Assembly (NCBI GenBank): GCA_937884995.1
Contig: CAKZZL010000016.1
Coordinates: 1 to 5,491 of the forward strand
From: an uncultured Clostridia bacterium
Lineage (GTDB): Bacteria > Bacillota > Clostridia > Oscillospirales > Acutalibacteraceae
Direction of reading: 5' to 3'
Length of the DNA stretch: 5,491 nt
Shown here one piece after another: positions 1 to 4,513 of this stretch. Within the stretch, counting starts at the first letter, position 1. The number at the start of each line of letters is the position of its first letter. A model generated the notes under the pieces. The model was given only the letters and a program-made list of their open reading frames with translations. It had not been told where the DNA came from and ran no database searches. The translations under genes were made by a program, and so were the position numbers.

Positions 1-5
1 GACAT

Positions 6-49
6 AGGGTGCTCTCAAGCGTGAGAAGGGGTGCTCCCAAGCGTGATAA
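6..49. repeat. Two tandem copies of a 22-bp repeat
   Basis: Positions 6-27 and 28-49 are head-to-tail copies of one 22-bp unit, with three differences between them. The shared core is GGTGCTC-CAAGCGTGA with one variable base. The array may continue to the left of the window, so the copy number is unknown. The unit length is not a multiple of three, which argues against a protein repeat. A related string, GGGTGC followed shortly by CGTGA, recurs at 1923-1935 on the other side of the accessory block. Possible roles are recombinase or transposon-end sites, iterons, or a simple duplication; the sequence does not decide. Confidence 0.6.
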
Positions 50-70
50 TATTCAGTAGGAAAAAATCAA

Positions 71-106
71 AAAAGGCTCAGCGGAGTGGATTCCGTTGAG
101 CCTTTT
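71..106 (-). terminator. Intrinsic terminator of the SHOCT-like gene
   Basis: AAAAGGCTCA (71-80) pairs exactly with TGAGCCTTTT (97-106). The inner bases extend the stem to 16 pairs, two of them G-T wobbles, around a 4-nt loop (87-90). Read leftward, the stem is followed by two T-rich runs (TTTTTTGATTTTTT), a good U-tract. It begins 9 bases past the stop codon at 116-118. With the A/T-rich ends on both sides it could also stop transcription arriving from the left. Confidence 0.85.
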
Positions 107-115
107 AACTCGGTC

Positions 116-280
116 TTACTTCTTTTTCTTCTTTTGATGGGAAGTAGTTAGGTCCATCATTTTTTTGAAATAAGTGTCTCCATCGATTTTTTCTTTGCTG
201 TAGTCATTCATCAGCTTATCGATTTGACCCTTTAAAGCTTTTCTTTCTTTGTCTTCCTTTGACTTTCCGAAAAGTCCCAT
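116..280 (-). CDS. Small SHOCT-like protein, 54 residues
   Basis: The protein is 54 residues, starting MGLFGKSKED and ending in five lysines. I chose the ATG at 278-280 because GAGGTG lies 6 nt upstream and because the promoter's expected transcription start (near 319) falls inside the longer reading frame that could begin at 373. Residues about 15-43 follow the short bipartite SHOCT pattern: an amphipathic helix, a turn with K-I-D-G-D, then Y-F-K-K-x-M. SHOCT domains usually sit at the ends of larger membrane or secreted proteins and are thought to aid oligomerisation; here the domain is nearly the whole protein. There is no membrane segment or signal peptide. It is a separate transcription unit with its own promoter and terminator, downstream of the HTH/membrane/zinc-ribbon operon. 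The gene is well supported; the SHOCT assignment is by pattern only and the function is unknown. Confidence 0.75.
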   Translation of the reverse strand: MGLFGKSKEDKERKALKGQIDKLMNDYSKEKIDGDTYFKKMMDLTTSHQKKKKK

Positions 281-325
281 AAGCCACACCTCGCTTTCGT
301 AATAGTGTACCCCACATTTTTTTAC

Positions 326-354
326 ATTATAAGCTATAGGAAAAATGAGTTCAA
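326..354 (-). promoter_or_regulatory. Promoter of the SHOCT-like gene
   Basis: Read leftward, TTGAAC (349-354) is followed after exactly 17 bp by a perfect TATAAT (326-331). Transcription would start near 319, giving a leader of about 40 nt before the ATG at 280. This separates the small gene from the operon upstream and supports the short start. Confidence 0.75.
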
Positions 355-393
355 GAGTAATACGGCACAACATATTGGTTAACCTTAACAGAA

Positions 394-450
394 TGCTTAT
401 ACGCTGGTAGGAATAAAATTTGAAAGGAGGTGTTTACCGGCGTATAAGCA
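394..450. repeat. 16-bp inverted repeat with an SD / anti-SD sequence in the loop
   Basis: Positions 394-409 and 435-450 form a 16-bp stem. The only imperfect position, 405/439, is a U-G wobble in a plus-strand RNA but an A-C mismatch in a minus-strand RNA. The 25-nt loop (410-434) contains AAAGGAGGTG (423-432) on the plus strand. On the minus strand this reads CACCTCCTTTC, the sequence at the 3' end of 16S rRNA. There is no T-run, so it is not a normal terminator. It lies 13 bp beyond the zinc-ribbon gene's stop. It could be a 3'-UTR element, the remnant of a leader, or the end of a small mobile sequence. Confidence 0.6.
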
Positions 451-463
451 GATGTTTACGTTA

Positions 464-823
464 TTATGAGGGTCCGCATTCGGGACAGGTTTCGACTCCG
501 TTATAATAGTGAAGTCCGTGACCACAAATAGGGCATCTTATATATTCTCCCTCTTCATCAAATACTCCTGGGTTATTTACAATTTCTTGAAACATTCTTA
601 TATGCTCGTCAGGCTCATATACATCTTCATCGGTTTCTATTATTTCATACTCGGGTTCATCGTCAGGATCATACGGATAATCTCCGGGGTTGCTCATTTC
701 GAGTATTTCTCCTCCAGTATGATAGCAGGAAACCAAATACAATGCATGTTGTTCAGCCTCTTCATATGTACTGAAAACCTCATCATCTTCCTCGCCCTCA
801 AATACAACTTTGTAATTTGCCAT
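464..823 (-). CDS. Acidic zinc-ribbon protein, 119 residues
   Basis: The ATG at 821-823 is preceded by GAGGAGG with 5 nt spacing; a longer in-frame extension to 925 has no such site and overlaps the upstream gene. The gene ends in two consecutive TAA codons (464-466, then 461-463). Residues 1-45 look like a small alpha/beta fold (MANYKVVFEG, then a helix around EEAEQHALYL). Residues 46-90 are extremely rich in Asp and Glu. Residues 97-116 form a zinc ribbon, CPIC-x12-CPEC, the only cysteine-rich part. Such ribbons bind zinc structurally and often contact nucleic acid or protein; the strong negative charge makes direct DNA binding by the rest unlikely, so a protein-partner role is more plausible (inference). 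It is the third gene of the operon, 55 bp after the membrane protein. There is no signal peptide or membrane segment. I do not recognise a named family. Confidence 0.85.
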   Translation of the reverse strand: MANYKVVFEGEEDDEVFSTYEEAEQHALYLVSCYHTGGEILEMSNPGDYPYDPDDEPEYEIIETDEDVYEPDEHIRMFQEIVNNPGVFDEEGEYIRCPICGHGLHYYNGVETCPECGPS

Positions 824-878
824 AATAGCCTCCTCAAATAAAATGCATAGTTTAAGAGTTAATATTACAAGTAAGGAA

Positions 879-1241
879 TTAATCTTCCTTGTTCTCGTCT
901 TCGATTTCTTTAATGATATCTTCATGCATAGGCATTTCGGTTAGAATCTTCTCTGCTTCCTCGGCATCTTTTGCTAACTGTGCCTTTGCCAACTTTTTCT
1001 CATCAATCTTGTCTTTGACAAATTTGTATCCCTCATATCCGGCAAAACATGTAGCTACGAGACCAGTACCGACTAACCAAGGGATTAACCCTTTTTGTCC
1101 AGCTGATACACCGTCCCGGTAACTCTTTTCTTTGACGGTGTTCAAAAGTGCTTTTTGGGCTGCCTTATAAGCATCAACCCCACCTTGCTGGGCAACTTCA
1201 TGTGCAAATTTTCCGTACGGAATTACGTTTTCTGCGTTCAT
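879..1241 (-). CDS. Small single-pass membrane protein with charged C-terminal tail, 120 residues
   Basis: The ATG at 1239-1241 has AAAGGAGG 6 nt upstream, and that SD overlaps the TAA stop of the HTH gene, so the two are probably translationally coupled. Residues 1-50 are soluble with an alanine-rich helix (about 18-38). Residues 51-73 (GLIPWLVGTGLVATCFAGY onward) form one membrane-spanning or membrane-associated helix. Residues 74-120 are densely charged: a Lys/Ala/Glu helix (76-100) likely to form a coiled coil, then a very acidic end (IKEIEDENKED). No signal-peptidase site is evident and topology is uncertain. It sits between the HTH protein and the zinc-ribbon protein in one operon. The HTH protein also ends in a hydrophobic segment, so a membrane complex between the two is a reasonable guess. 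No family recognised. Confidence 0.85.
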   Translation of the reverse strand: MNAENVIPYGKFAHEVAQQGGVDAYKAAQKALLNTVKEKSYRDGVSAGQKGLIPWLVGTGLVATCFAGYEGYKFVKDKIDEKKLAKAQLAKDAEEAEKILTEMPMHEDIIKEIEDENKED

Positions 1242-1253
1242 GTGTATCCTCCT

Positions 1254-1748
1254 TTATTTTTTCTTGCCTGTGATAATCTTGCTCATCCACTCAGCAGTCA
1301 ATCCGATGATAAGTGGGTTAGCTGCCATTGCCATAAGTGTGCTACCGACAGCTGCCATTGCTCCGGCAGACATAGCCTTCTTGTTTTTATCCTTTGAGGT
1401 AGCAGTAGCAGTGATAGTTTTAACCGCCTCTACATATTCTTTCTTATCAATGGTCTTCGTTTCTGTAGTCTCAGATTCGTCATCTTCATCGTCAGAGTTC
1501 AGTAAAGCGTTTACTACCTGCCCCAGGGTTGCGTTTTCTGTGTTCGTTGCAATCTCGTAATCAATAACAGTTCTAAGAGCAATGTACTGAGTCTTTGTCA
1601 TTGTAGTTTTGTGGTTTTCGAGGTTACTTATGGTCTGTTTGGTTACCCCGATCTGTTCTCCGAGTTCTTCAGTAGTCCATCCTGCTATCTTACGGATGGC
1701 TTGAAGATTGTTCTGGAGTTTTTCTATTTCTTTATCAACAACATTCAC
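1254..1748 (-). CDS. XRE-type helix-turn-helix protein with C-terminal membrane segment, 164 residues
   Basis: Residues about 13-66 form a Cro/C1-type HTH domain: RKIAGWTTEELGEQIGVTKQ (19-38), then T-I-S-N-L-E-N in the recognition helix, as in sequence-specific DNA-binding XRE proteins. Residues 84-98 are a run of Asp, Glu, Ser and Thr. A Lys-rich stretch (119-124) leads into a hydrophobic alanine/methionine-rich segment (about 126-152) and a final GKKK. Most XRE repressors are soluble; this one looks membrane-tethered by its C-terminus, though the segment is only moderately hydrophobic and could be a helix packing against the partner protein. I chose the GTG at 1746-1748 because GGAGG lies 8 nt before it. 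The upstream in-frame GTG at 1755-1757 overlaps that SD; it would add three residues. It is the first gene of the operon and probably an autoregulator, given the repeated half-sites at its promoter. Confidence 0.88.
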   Translation of the reverse strand: MNVVDKEIEKLQNNLQAIRKIAGWTTEELGEQIGVTKQTISNLENHKTTMTKTQYIALRTVIDYEIATNTENATLGQVVNALLNSDDEDDESETTETKTIDKKEYVEAVKTITATATSKDKNKKAMSAGAMAAVGSTLMAMAANPLIIGLTAEWMSKIITGKKK

Positions 1749-1754
1749 TTCGCT

Positions 1755-1763
1755 CACCTCCTC
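1755..1763 (-). promoter_or_regulatory. Ribosome binding site deciding the HTH start
   Basis: On the minus strand this reads GAGGAGGTG. Its last three bases are themselves an in-frame GTG, but with no room between SD and start that codon is unlikely to be used. The GTG at 1746-1748 has an 8-nt spacing from GGAGG and is preferred. Confidence 0.6.
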
Positions 1764-1784
1764 GTGTGTTATTGACTTGAAAAC

Positions 1785-1813
1785 AATATATCAAAGAAAT
1801 ACACTTTTGTCAA
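1785..1813 (-). promoter_or_regulatory. Strong promoter of the HTH / membrane / zinc-ribbon operon
   Basis: Read leftward, a perfect TTGACA (1808-1813) is followed after 17 bp by TATATT (1785-1790, five of six consensus bases). Expected transcription start is near 1778, about 30 nt before the GTG start. The three genes downstream are spaced 12 and 55 bp with no other promoter that I can see. Confidence 0.85.
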
Positions 1814-1852
1814 ATTGTTTTACAAAAATATTTATATTTGTCTATTGTAAAA
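1807..1852. promoter_or_regulatory. Candidate operator: repeated TTGTNAAA half-sites over the -35 region
   Basis: TTGTCAAA (1807-1814) and its near-inverse TTTTACAA (1818-1825) form a dyad with a 3-bp centre and one mismatch, covering the -35 box. TTTTACAA is also an exact inverse of TTGTAAAA (1845-1852). Three related half-sites within 46 bp at the promoter of an HTH gene suggest autoregulation. The stretch is AT-rich, so some similarity by chance is expected. Confidence 0.45.
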
Positions 1853-1869
1853 TTTGAGGTTGATGGATA

Positions 1870-1902
1870 AAACCCTTGGAAATACTGGCTTTTTAAGGAT
1901 TT
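1870..1902 (-). repeat. Imperfect hairpin with TTTTAT tail beyond the truncated transporter
   Basis: AAACCCTT (1870-1877) and AAGGATTT (1895-1902) form an 8-bp stem; the one imperfect pair is a G-U wobble in minus-strand RNA. Read leftward the stem is followed by TTTTATCC, so it may terminate transcription coming from the transporter remnant. The 17-nt loop is long for a terminator; it could instead be part of a mobile-element end. Confidence 0.4.
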
Positions 1903-1929
1903 GCACCCTTTTTATTCTAAAAGGGTGCA
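1902..1929. repeat. Perfect 11-bp inverted repeat at the block junction
   Basis: TGCACCCTTTT (1902-1912) and AAAAGGGTGCA (1919-1929) are exact inverses around a 6-nt loop. The stop codon of the truncated transporter frame (1917-1919) lies inside it. Neither strand has a T-run directly after the stem, so a simple terminator is doubtful. Its position where transporter homology is lost suggests a mobile-element terminus or integration-linked structure. Confidence 0.55.
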
Positions 1930-2255
1930 TCGTGAAATTGTATCTGAGTTAGATAGTTTTCGGACGCTATGGCGTCCTTTTTGAAGCAAAGCCTTGAAAC
2001 AATAATGCAAACCGAAAGCGCAAGCACCGCCAGCAGCATACTGATGAGGAGTCCGAGCATTCTCTCCTTGCTTCGTTCCACAATAAAGCCTTTAATAATT
2101 ACAGCTGGCAATGAAATATAGATTAAAAGATTTCCAATCGTTTTACTGCCCTCGTTGGATATTTTCTTTGAACGATAGGCAATAAAGCCTATTGCAGCAA
2201 GCAGGAACATAATCAGCACCTGTTGCAGCAGTATAAGCGCTGTTTCCACTATCAT
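1917..2255 (-). pseudogene. AEC-family (auxin efflux carrier-like) transporter, 3'-truncated
   Basis: AEC transporters are about 300-320 residues with roughly ten membrane helices and export organic acids or related compounds. Here only the first three helices remain (about 6-27, 39-59, 66-88, counted from the ATG at 2253-2255). The family-typical LPAVIIKGF stretch lies at 49-57. After KKDAIAS (92-98), where intact relatives continue into an F-G-x-x-F-S-N-A-G segment, the frame carries an unrelated tail, ENYLTQIQFHDAPF, and stops within a perfect hairpin. The start is ambiguous: the ATG at 2255 is only 2 nt from AGGAG (2258-2262), while GTG at 2247-2249 has an 8-nt spacing and fits better. 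A longer frame to 2327 would translate the terminator hairpin and is unlikely. It is the last gene of the ferritin-like/esterase operon. It is almost certainly non-functional as a transporter. Confidence 0.75.
1962..1982 (+). terminator. Possible plus-strand terminator inside the transporter remnant
   Basis: GGACGC (1962-1967) and GCGTCC (1972-1977) form a perfect 6-bp GC-rich stem with a 4-nt loop, followed by five Ts (1978-1982). On the opposite strand the same bases encode the KKDAIAS residues of the transporter, so the structure may be accidental. If active it would stop rightward transcription leaving the accessory block. Confidence 0.3.
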
Positions 2256-2283
2256 ATCTCCTGACGGTTTTACTGTATTAAAC

Positions 2284-2322
2284 AAATGCACTTCGGAGTC
2301 TAAAAGCCTCCCAAGTGCATTT
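2284..2322 (-). terminator. Hairpin between esterase and transporter remnant
   Basis: Arms 2284-2298 and 2308-2322 form a 15-bp stem with a single mismatch (position 5 from the loop) and a 9-nt loop. It starts 21 bp past the esterase stop codon. The following GTTTAATA is a weak U-tract, so it may be a partial terminator or an mRNA-stabilising 3' structure that allows some readthrough into the transporter gene, which has no evident promoter of its own. Confidence 0.6.
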
Positions 2323-2343
2323 TGCATTTATTATTTCGGCGGC

Positions 2344-3810
2344 TTAAAGTCTCAAGGTCTGTGTAGAAATGTTCGGGTCGGTATGCTCAATTTCACCGAC
2401 GTGGCTTTGAACATCTATAAACATTGCCTGACGGGTTTCTTTGTCATACTTAGGCCATTCGGGAAGCTCCGGCACGTTTGGGTTTTGGGTTTTGATAAAA
2501 GCATTCCACATAGCCGCCGTCTGCCGATAAACTATGTCGTAATCGGGATATGAGGTAACTCTCGGATCCATAACAGCCGTGCAGCCCGTTGCAATTCCCG
2601 AGCACAGCGTATGCCCTGCCCCGTTTCCGCCGCAATCCCAATCAAAGCGGTAAAGGTACATAGCGTTGCCTTTATTTGCCTTTGCAAACGCATCAAACAT
2701 ATCTATACACGGAAATCCGTAGAAGTATCTTGAAACTATGGCAACAAGCCGTTTTGTGTCGCCCTGAATGTGGTGTTTTTCAAGCACGCTCATAATATAC
2801 GGCGTATTTCTGCCGAAAAATCCAACCAAATCATCAATGCTTTTCATTGGATAATACGCCATCAGGCTTGAATATTCATCCCTGTTGTAGCCACCGAGAA
2901 TTGTAACATAATTCGCTTTTCCGGAACGGATGATTTCCAGCGCGTCCGTTCCGTCAAAATTAACGCCGTCAAAAACGGGACCGAGGTTTTGAAGCGACGG
3001 ACCGGCAAAAAGCACGCCCTGATATTGCATCAGTGTTTCCCATGGAGCATTCAGCAACTTTTCTTCGGCGTTTTCCTTTGTAAGACCGTAAGCAACGGCA
3101 AATTTTTCCGCAATCTCCTGTGCTGTGTGAATATCGCGGATAGCGCTTATTGCACCGCTGTCCATCATAACGGCGTTGAACAGCCCCTTTGCTTTGTGCG
3201 TGCAAAGCAGGGCGCTTGCCATTTTTGCGCCTGCGGACTGTCCCGCAACGATAATTTTCTCAGGATCACCGCCGAAGCCCTCAATGTTTCCGTGCACCCA
3301 TTCCAGCGCCTTGATAATATCCAGCATACCTGAGTTACCTGACTGGATATAGCCCTCACCGAGATAGCGGTCAAGCTGTAAAAAACCAAGCACGCCGAGG
3401 CGATAGCTTGCCGTTACAAGCACGCAGTCCATTGCCGTCGTTCCGTCAGGATCTGAATTAAGAGAATGGTCGCCCGTCTGAAATGCGCCACCGTGAATGT
3501 TAAACAGCACGGGGCGTTTTTTCCCGTCCGTAGCAGGTGTGTAAATATTCAGATAAAGACAGTCCTCGGAGCAAGGCGTTTCCGAGCCGCCGCCGACAAC
3601 GCCGCCGATGGAATTAACCGGACGCGGCTCAATGGGACCGTAGGTATCGCATACGCGAACGCCCTCCCAAGATGCCGGATTTACAGGCGGCTTGAAACGC
3701 AGTTCACCAACGGGTGCCTTTGCAAAAGGAATTCCTTTAAATGCAACGTAGTTGTTTTCTTTGATACCCTGAACCGCACCATATGCGGTGGAAACGATAT
3801 AATCTGCCAT
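2344..3810 (-). CDS. Type-B carboxylesterase, 488 residues
   Basis: This is a complete member of the carboxylesterase type B family (alpha/beta hydrolases cleaving carboxylic esters). Visible in order: an N-terminal GAVQGIKENNYVAFKGIPFA stretch (11-30) typical of the family; SEDCLYLNIY (81-90), a family signature; the oxyanion-hole HGG (106-108); the nucleophile elbow GQSAG with Ser192; the acid in GGYNRDEY (306-313, Glu312 likely); and His400 in GNGAGH. The triad therefore looks intact; the elbow has Gln where Glu is more usual. There is no signal peptide, so it should be cytoplasmic. I chose the ATG at 3808-3810 because GGAGG lies 5 nt upstream; a longer frame to 3858 overlaps the preceding gene. 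It follows the ferritin-like gene by 13 bp. The substrate is unknown; linkage to a TetR regulator and nitroreductase suggests a xenobiotic or antimicrobial ester rather than a central metabolite (inference). Confidence 0.93.
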   Translation of the reverse strand: MADYIVSTAYGAVQGIKENNYVAFKGIPFAKAPVGELRFKPPVNPASWEGVRVCDTYGPIEPRPVNSIGGVVGGGSETPCSEDCLYLNIYTPATDGKKRPVLFNIHGGAFQTGDHSLNSDPDGTTAMDCVLVTASYRLGVLGFLQLDRYLGEGYIQSGNSGMLDIIKALEWVHGNIEGFGGDPEKIIVAGQSAGAKMASALLCTHKAKGLFNAVMMDSGAISAIRDIHTAQEIAEKFAVAYGLTKENAEEKLLNAPWETLMQYQGVLFAGPSLQNLGPVFDGVNFDGTDALEIIRSGKANYVTILGGYNRDEYSSLMAYYPMKSIDDLVGFFGRNTPYIMSVLEKHHIQGDTKRLVAIVSRYFYGFPCIDMFDAFAKANKGNAMYLYRFDWDCGGNGAGHTLCSGIATGCTAVMDPRVTSYPDYDIVYRQTAAMWNAFIKTQNPNVPELPEWPKYDKETRQAMFIDVQSHVGEIEHTDPNISTQTLRL

Positions 3811-3823
3811 ATTGACCTCCGTA

Positions 3824-4282
3824 TTATAACTGTTGGAGCAGCCAATTTTGCTTACCAATCATTTCAATTAATTCAAGCTGCTGCTCACCCCATTGCAAAT
3901 CCTCTTCTTCATCCTTATAGTAAGCAACTAAAATTTCAAATGTAATAGGATCCTTTATAGCCACTTCAATCAGTTTGGCAAGCCCTGCCAAGCCTGTCTT
4001 GGAAACCTCAAGGTCATACTTTACCCACTCAATAGGATCCTTATAGGTGGGCGCAGCCTGCTTTGCTTCATTCTTTACTTCTCCGCCGAGTTCGAGAATA
4101 CGGTCAATACATTGCTCCACATAGCCTCGTTCCTCGTTTGCGTGTTCTGAATACTTATCGGCGAGCTTTGTAAAGCCTTCACCGGCAAATATTTTTGACT
4201 GTATTATATGACCGTCTGCCTGCTGTGAAAGTTCTGTAACGATACCCTGTAACCCTGCGATAATTATTTCTTTGCTTTCCAT
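3824..4282 (-). CDS. Ferritin-like four-helix protein, 152 residues
   Basis: Length and helix layout match bacterioferritin-type proteins: helix A about 5-35, helix B about 37-66 ending in I-D-R-I-L-E-L-G-G as in bacterioferritins, helix C about 82-110, helix D about 112-142 (YYKDEEEDLQWGEQQLELIE). In bacterioferritin the di-iron site uses two E-x-x-H motifs. Here the first reads E51-E-R-x-Y style (E51, Y54), and the second has Asp128 where His is expected, with E125-E127 still present. The carboxylates are mostly kept while both His ligands are lost, so a normal ferroxidase centre is doubtful. The ATG at 4280-4282 has GGAGG 7 nt upstream. It is the first gene of the leftward operon with the esterase. 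It could be a redox or metal-handling accessory, or a non-catalytic relative; the fold call is firm, the role is not. Confidence 0.75.
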   Translation of the reverse strand: MESKEIIIAGLQGIVTELSQQADGHIIQSKIFAGEGFTKLADKYSEHANEERGYVEQCIDRILELGGEVKNEAKQAAPTYKDPIEWVKYDLEVSKTGLAGLAKLIEVAIKDPITFEILVAYYKDEEEDLQWGEQQLELIEMIGKQNWLLQQL

Positions 4283-4380
4283 GTTAATTCCTCCGATTAA
4301 ATTTTATTATTAAGACACAAAAATACAGAGTTGAATACAAAGCTAAATTTTTTTAACCTCAGCAAACTGTATATTTGCAC

Positions 4381-4409
4381 TTGACAGACAAGTGTATCGA
4401 TGTTACACT
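4381..4409 (+). promoter_or_regulatory. Candidate promoter of the TetR-nitroreductase genes
   Basis: A perfect TTGACA (4381-4386) is followed after 17 bp by TACACT (4404-4409, four of six consensus bases). The start would be near 4416, giving a leader of about 98 nt. A second possibility is a perfect TATAAT at 4454-4459, but I find no good -35 for it. The 25-bp dyad fills the spacer and -10 of the first candidate. Confidence 0.55.
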
Positions 4410-4412
4410 TGT
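4388..4412. promoter_or_regulatory. Likely TetR operator, 25-bp dyad
   Basis: ACAAGTGTA (4388-4396) and TACACTTGT (4404-4412) are exact 9-bp inverses around a 7-bp centre, the size usual for TetR-family sites. A related half-site, ACAAGTATA, lies at 4422-4430 over the leftward -10. Bound repressor would cover the spacer and -10 of the rightward promoter and the start region of the leftward one. This is a coherent arrangement for shared repression and autoregulation, inferred from position. Confidence 0.7.
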
Positions 4413-4424
4413 ATCATCACTACA

Positions 4425-4453
4425 AGTATAACTGTTCTTTTTACGCCTGTCAA
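4425..4453 (-). promoter_or_regulatory. Promoter of the ferritin-like/esterase operon
   Basis: Read leftward, a perfect TTGACA (4448-4453) is followed after 17 bp by TATACT (4425-4430, five of six consensus bases). Expected start is near 4418, immediately before the operator dyad. Confidence 0.82.
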
Positions 4454-4513
4454 TATAATAACTGTCAGGTGTAACAAAATGAAGATTATTTGTAACGTCA
4501 AATGAGGTAGAAA

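Larger units (their letters stand above)
4283..4418 (-). other. Long 5' leader of the ferritin-like/esterase operon
   Basis: If transcription starts near 4418, about 135 nt precede the ferritin-like ATG. The stretch is AT-rich, contains a seven-T run on the plus strand (4348-4354) and one short 5-bp inverted repeat (4362-4366 with 4374-4378). I see no recognisable riboswitch or attenuator and no reading frame with an SD. Confidence 0.35.

Noticed and set aside
1..49. CRISPR array
   Set aside because: The two repeats are directly adjacent with no spacers, and no cas-like gene is in the window.
3..59. Open plus-strand frame from the window edge to TAG at 57-59, possibly the 3' end of a gene entering from the left
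   Set aside because: Only 18 codons are visible, they run through 22-bp tandem repeats whose length is not a multiple of three, and the residues are not recognisable. It remains possible, since the hairpin at 71-106 could terminate it.
452..469. Plus-strand ATG after the AAAGGAGGTG loop sequence, encoding a 5-residue frame
   Set aside because: The distance from SD to ATG is about 19 nt and the frame stops at once; too little to call a leader peptide.
889..1560. Several plus-strand frames of 77-106 codons opposite the membrane and HTH genes
   Set aside because: They are antisense shadows: rich in Ser, Phe and Cys, without SD sites, opposite genes with good starts and domains.
2256..2327. N-terminal extension of the transporter remnant to 2327
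   Set aside because: The added 24 codons translate the 2284-2322 hairpin, and the SD (2258-2262) lies after them, next to the shorter starts.
2969..3945. Additional frames of 74-159 codons on both strands over the esterase gene
   Set aside because: They lie within a gene with a full set of catalytic motifs; their translations show no domain and have no SD-linked starts.
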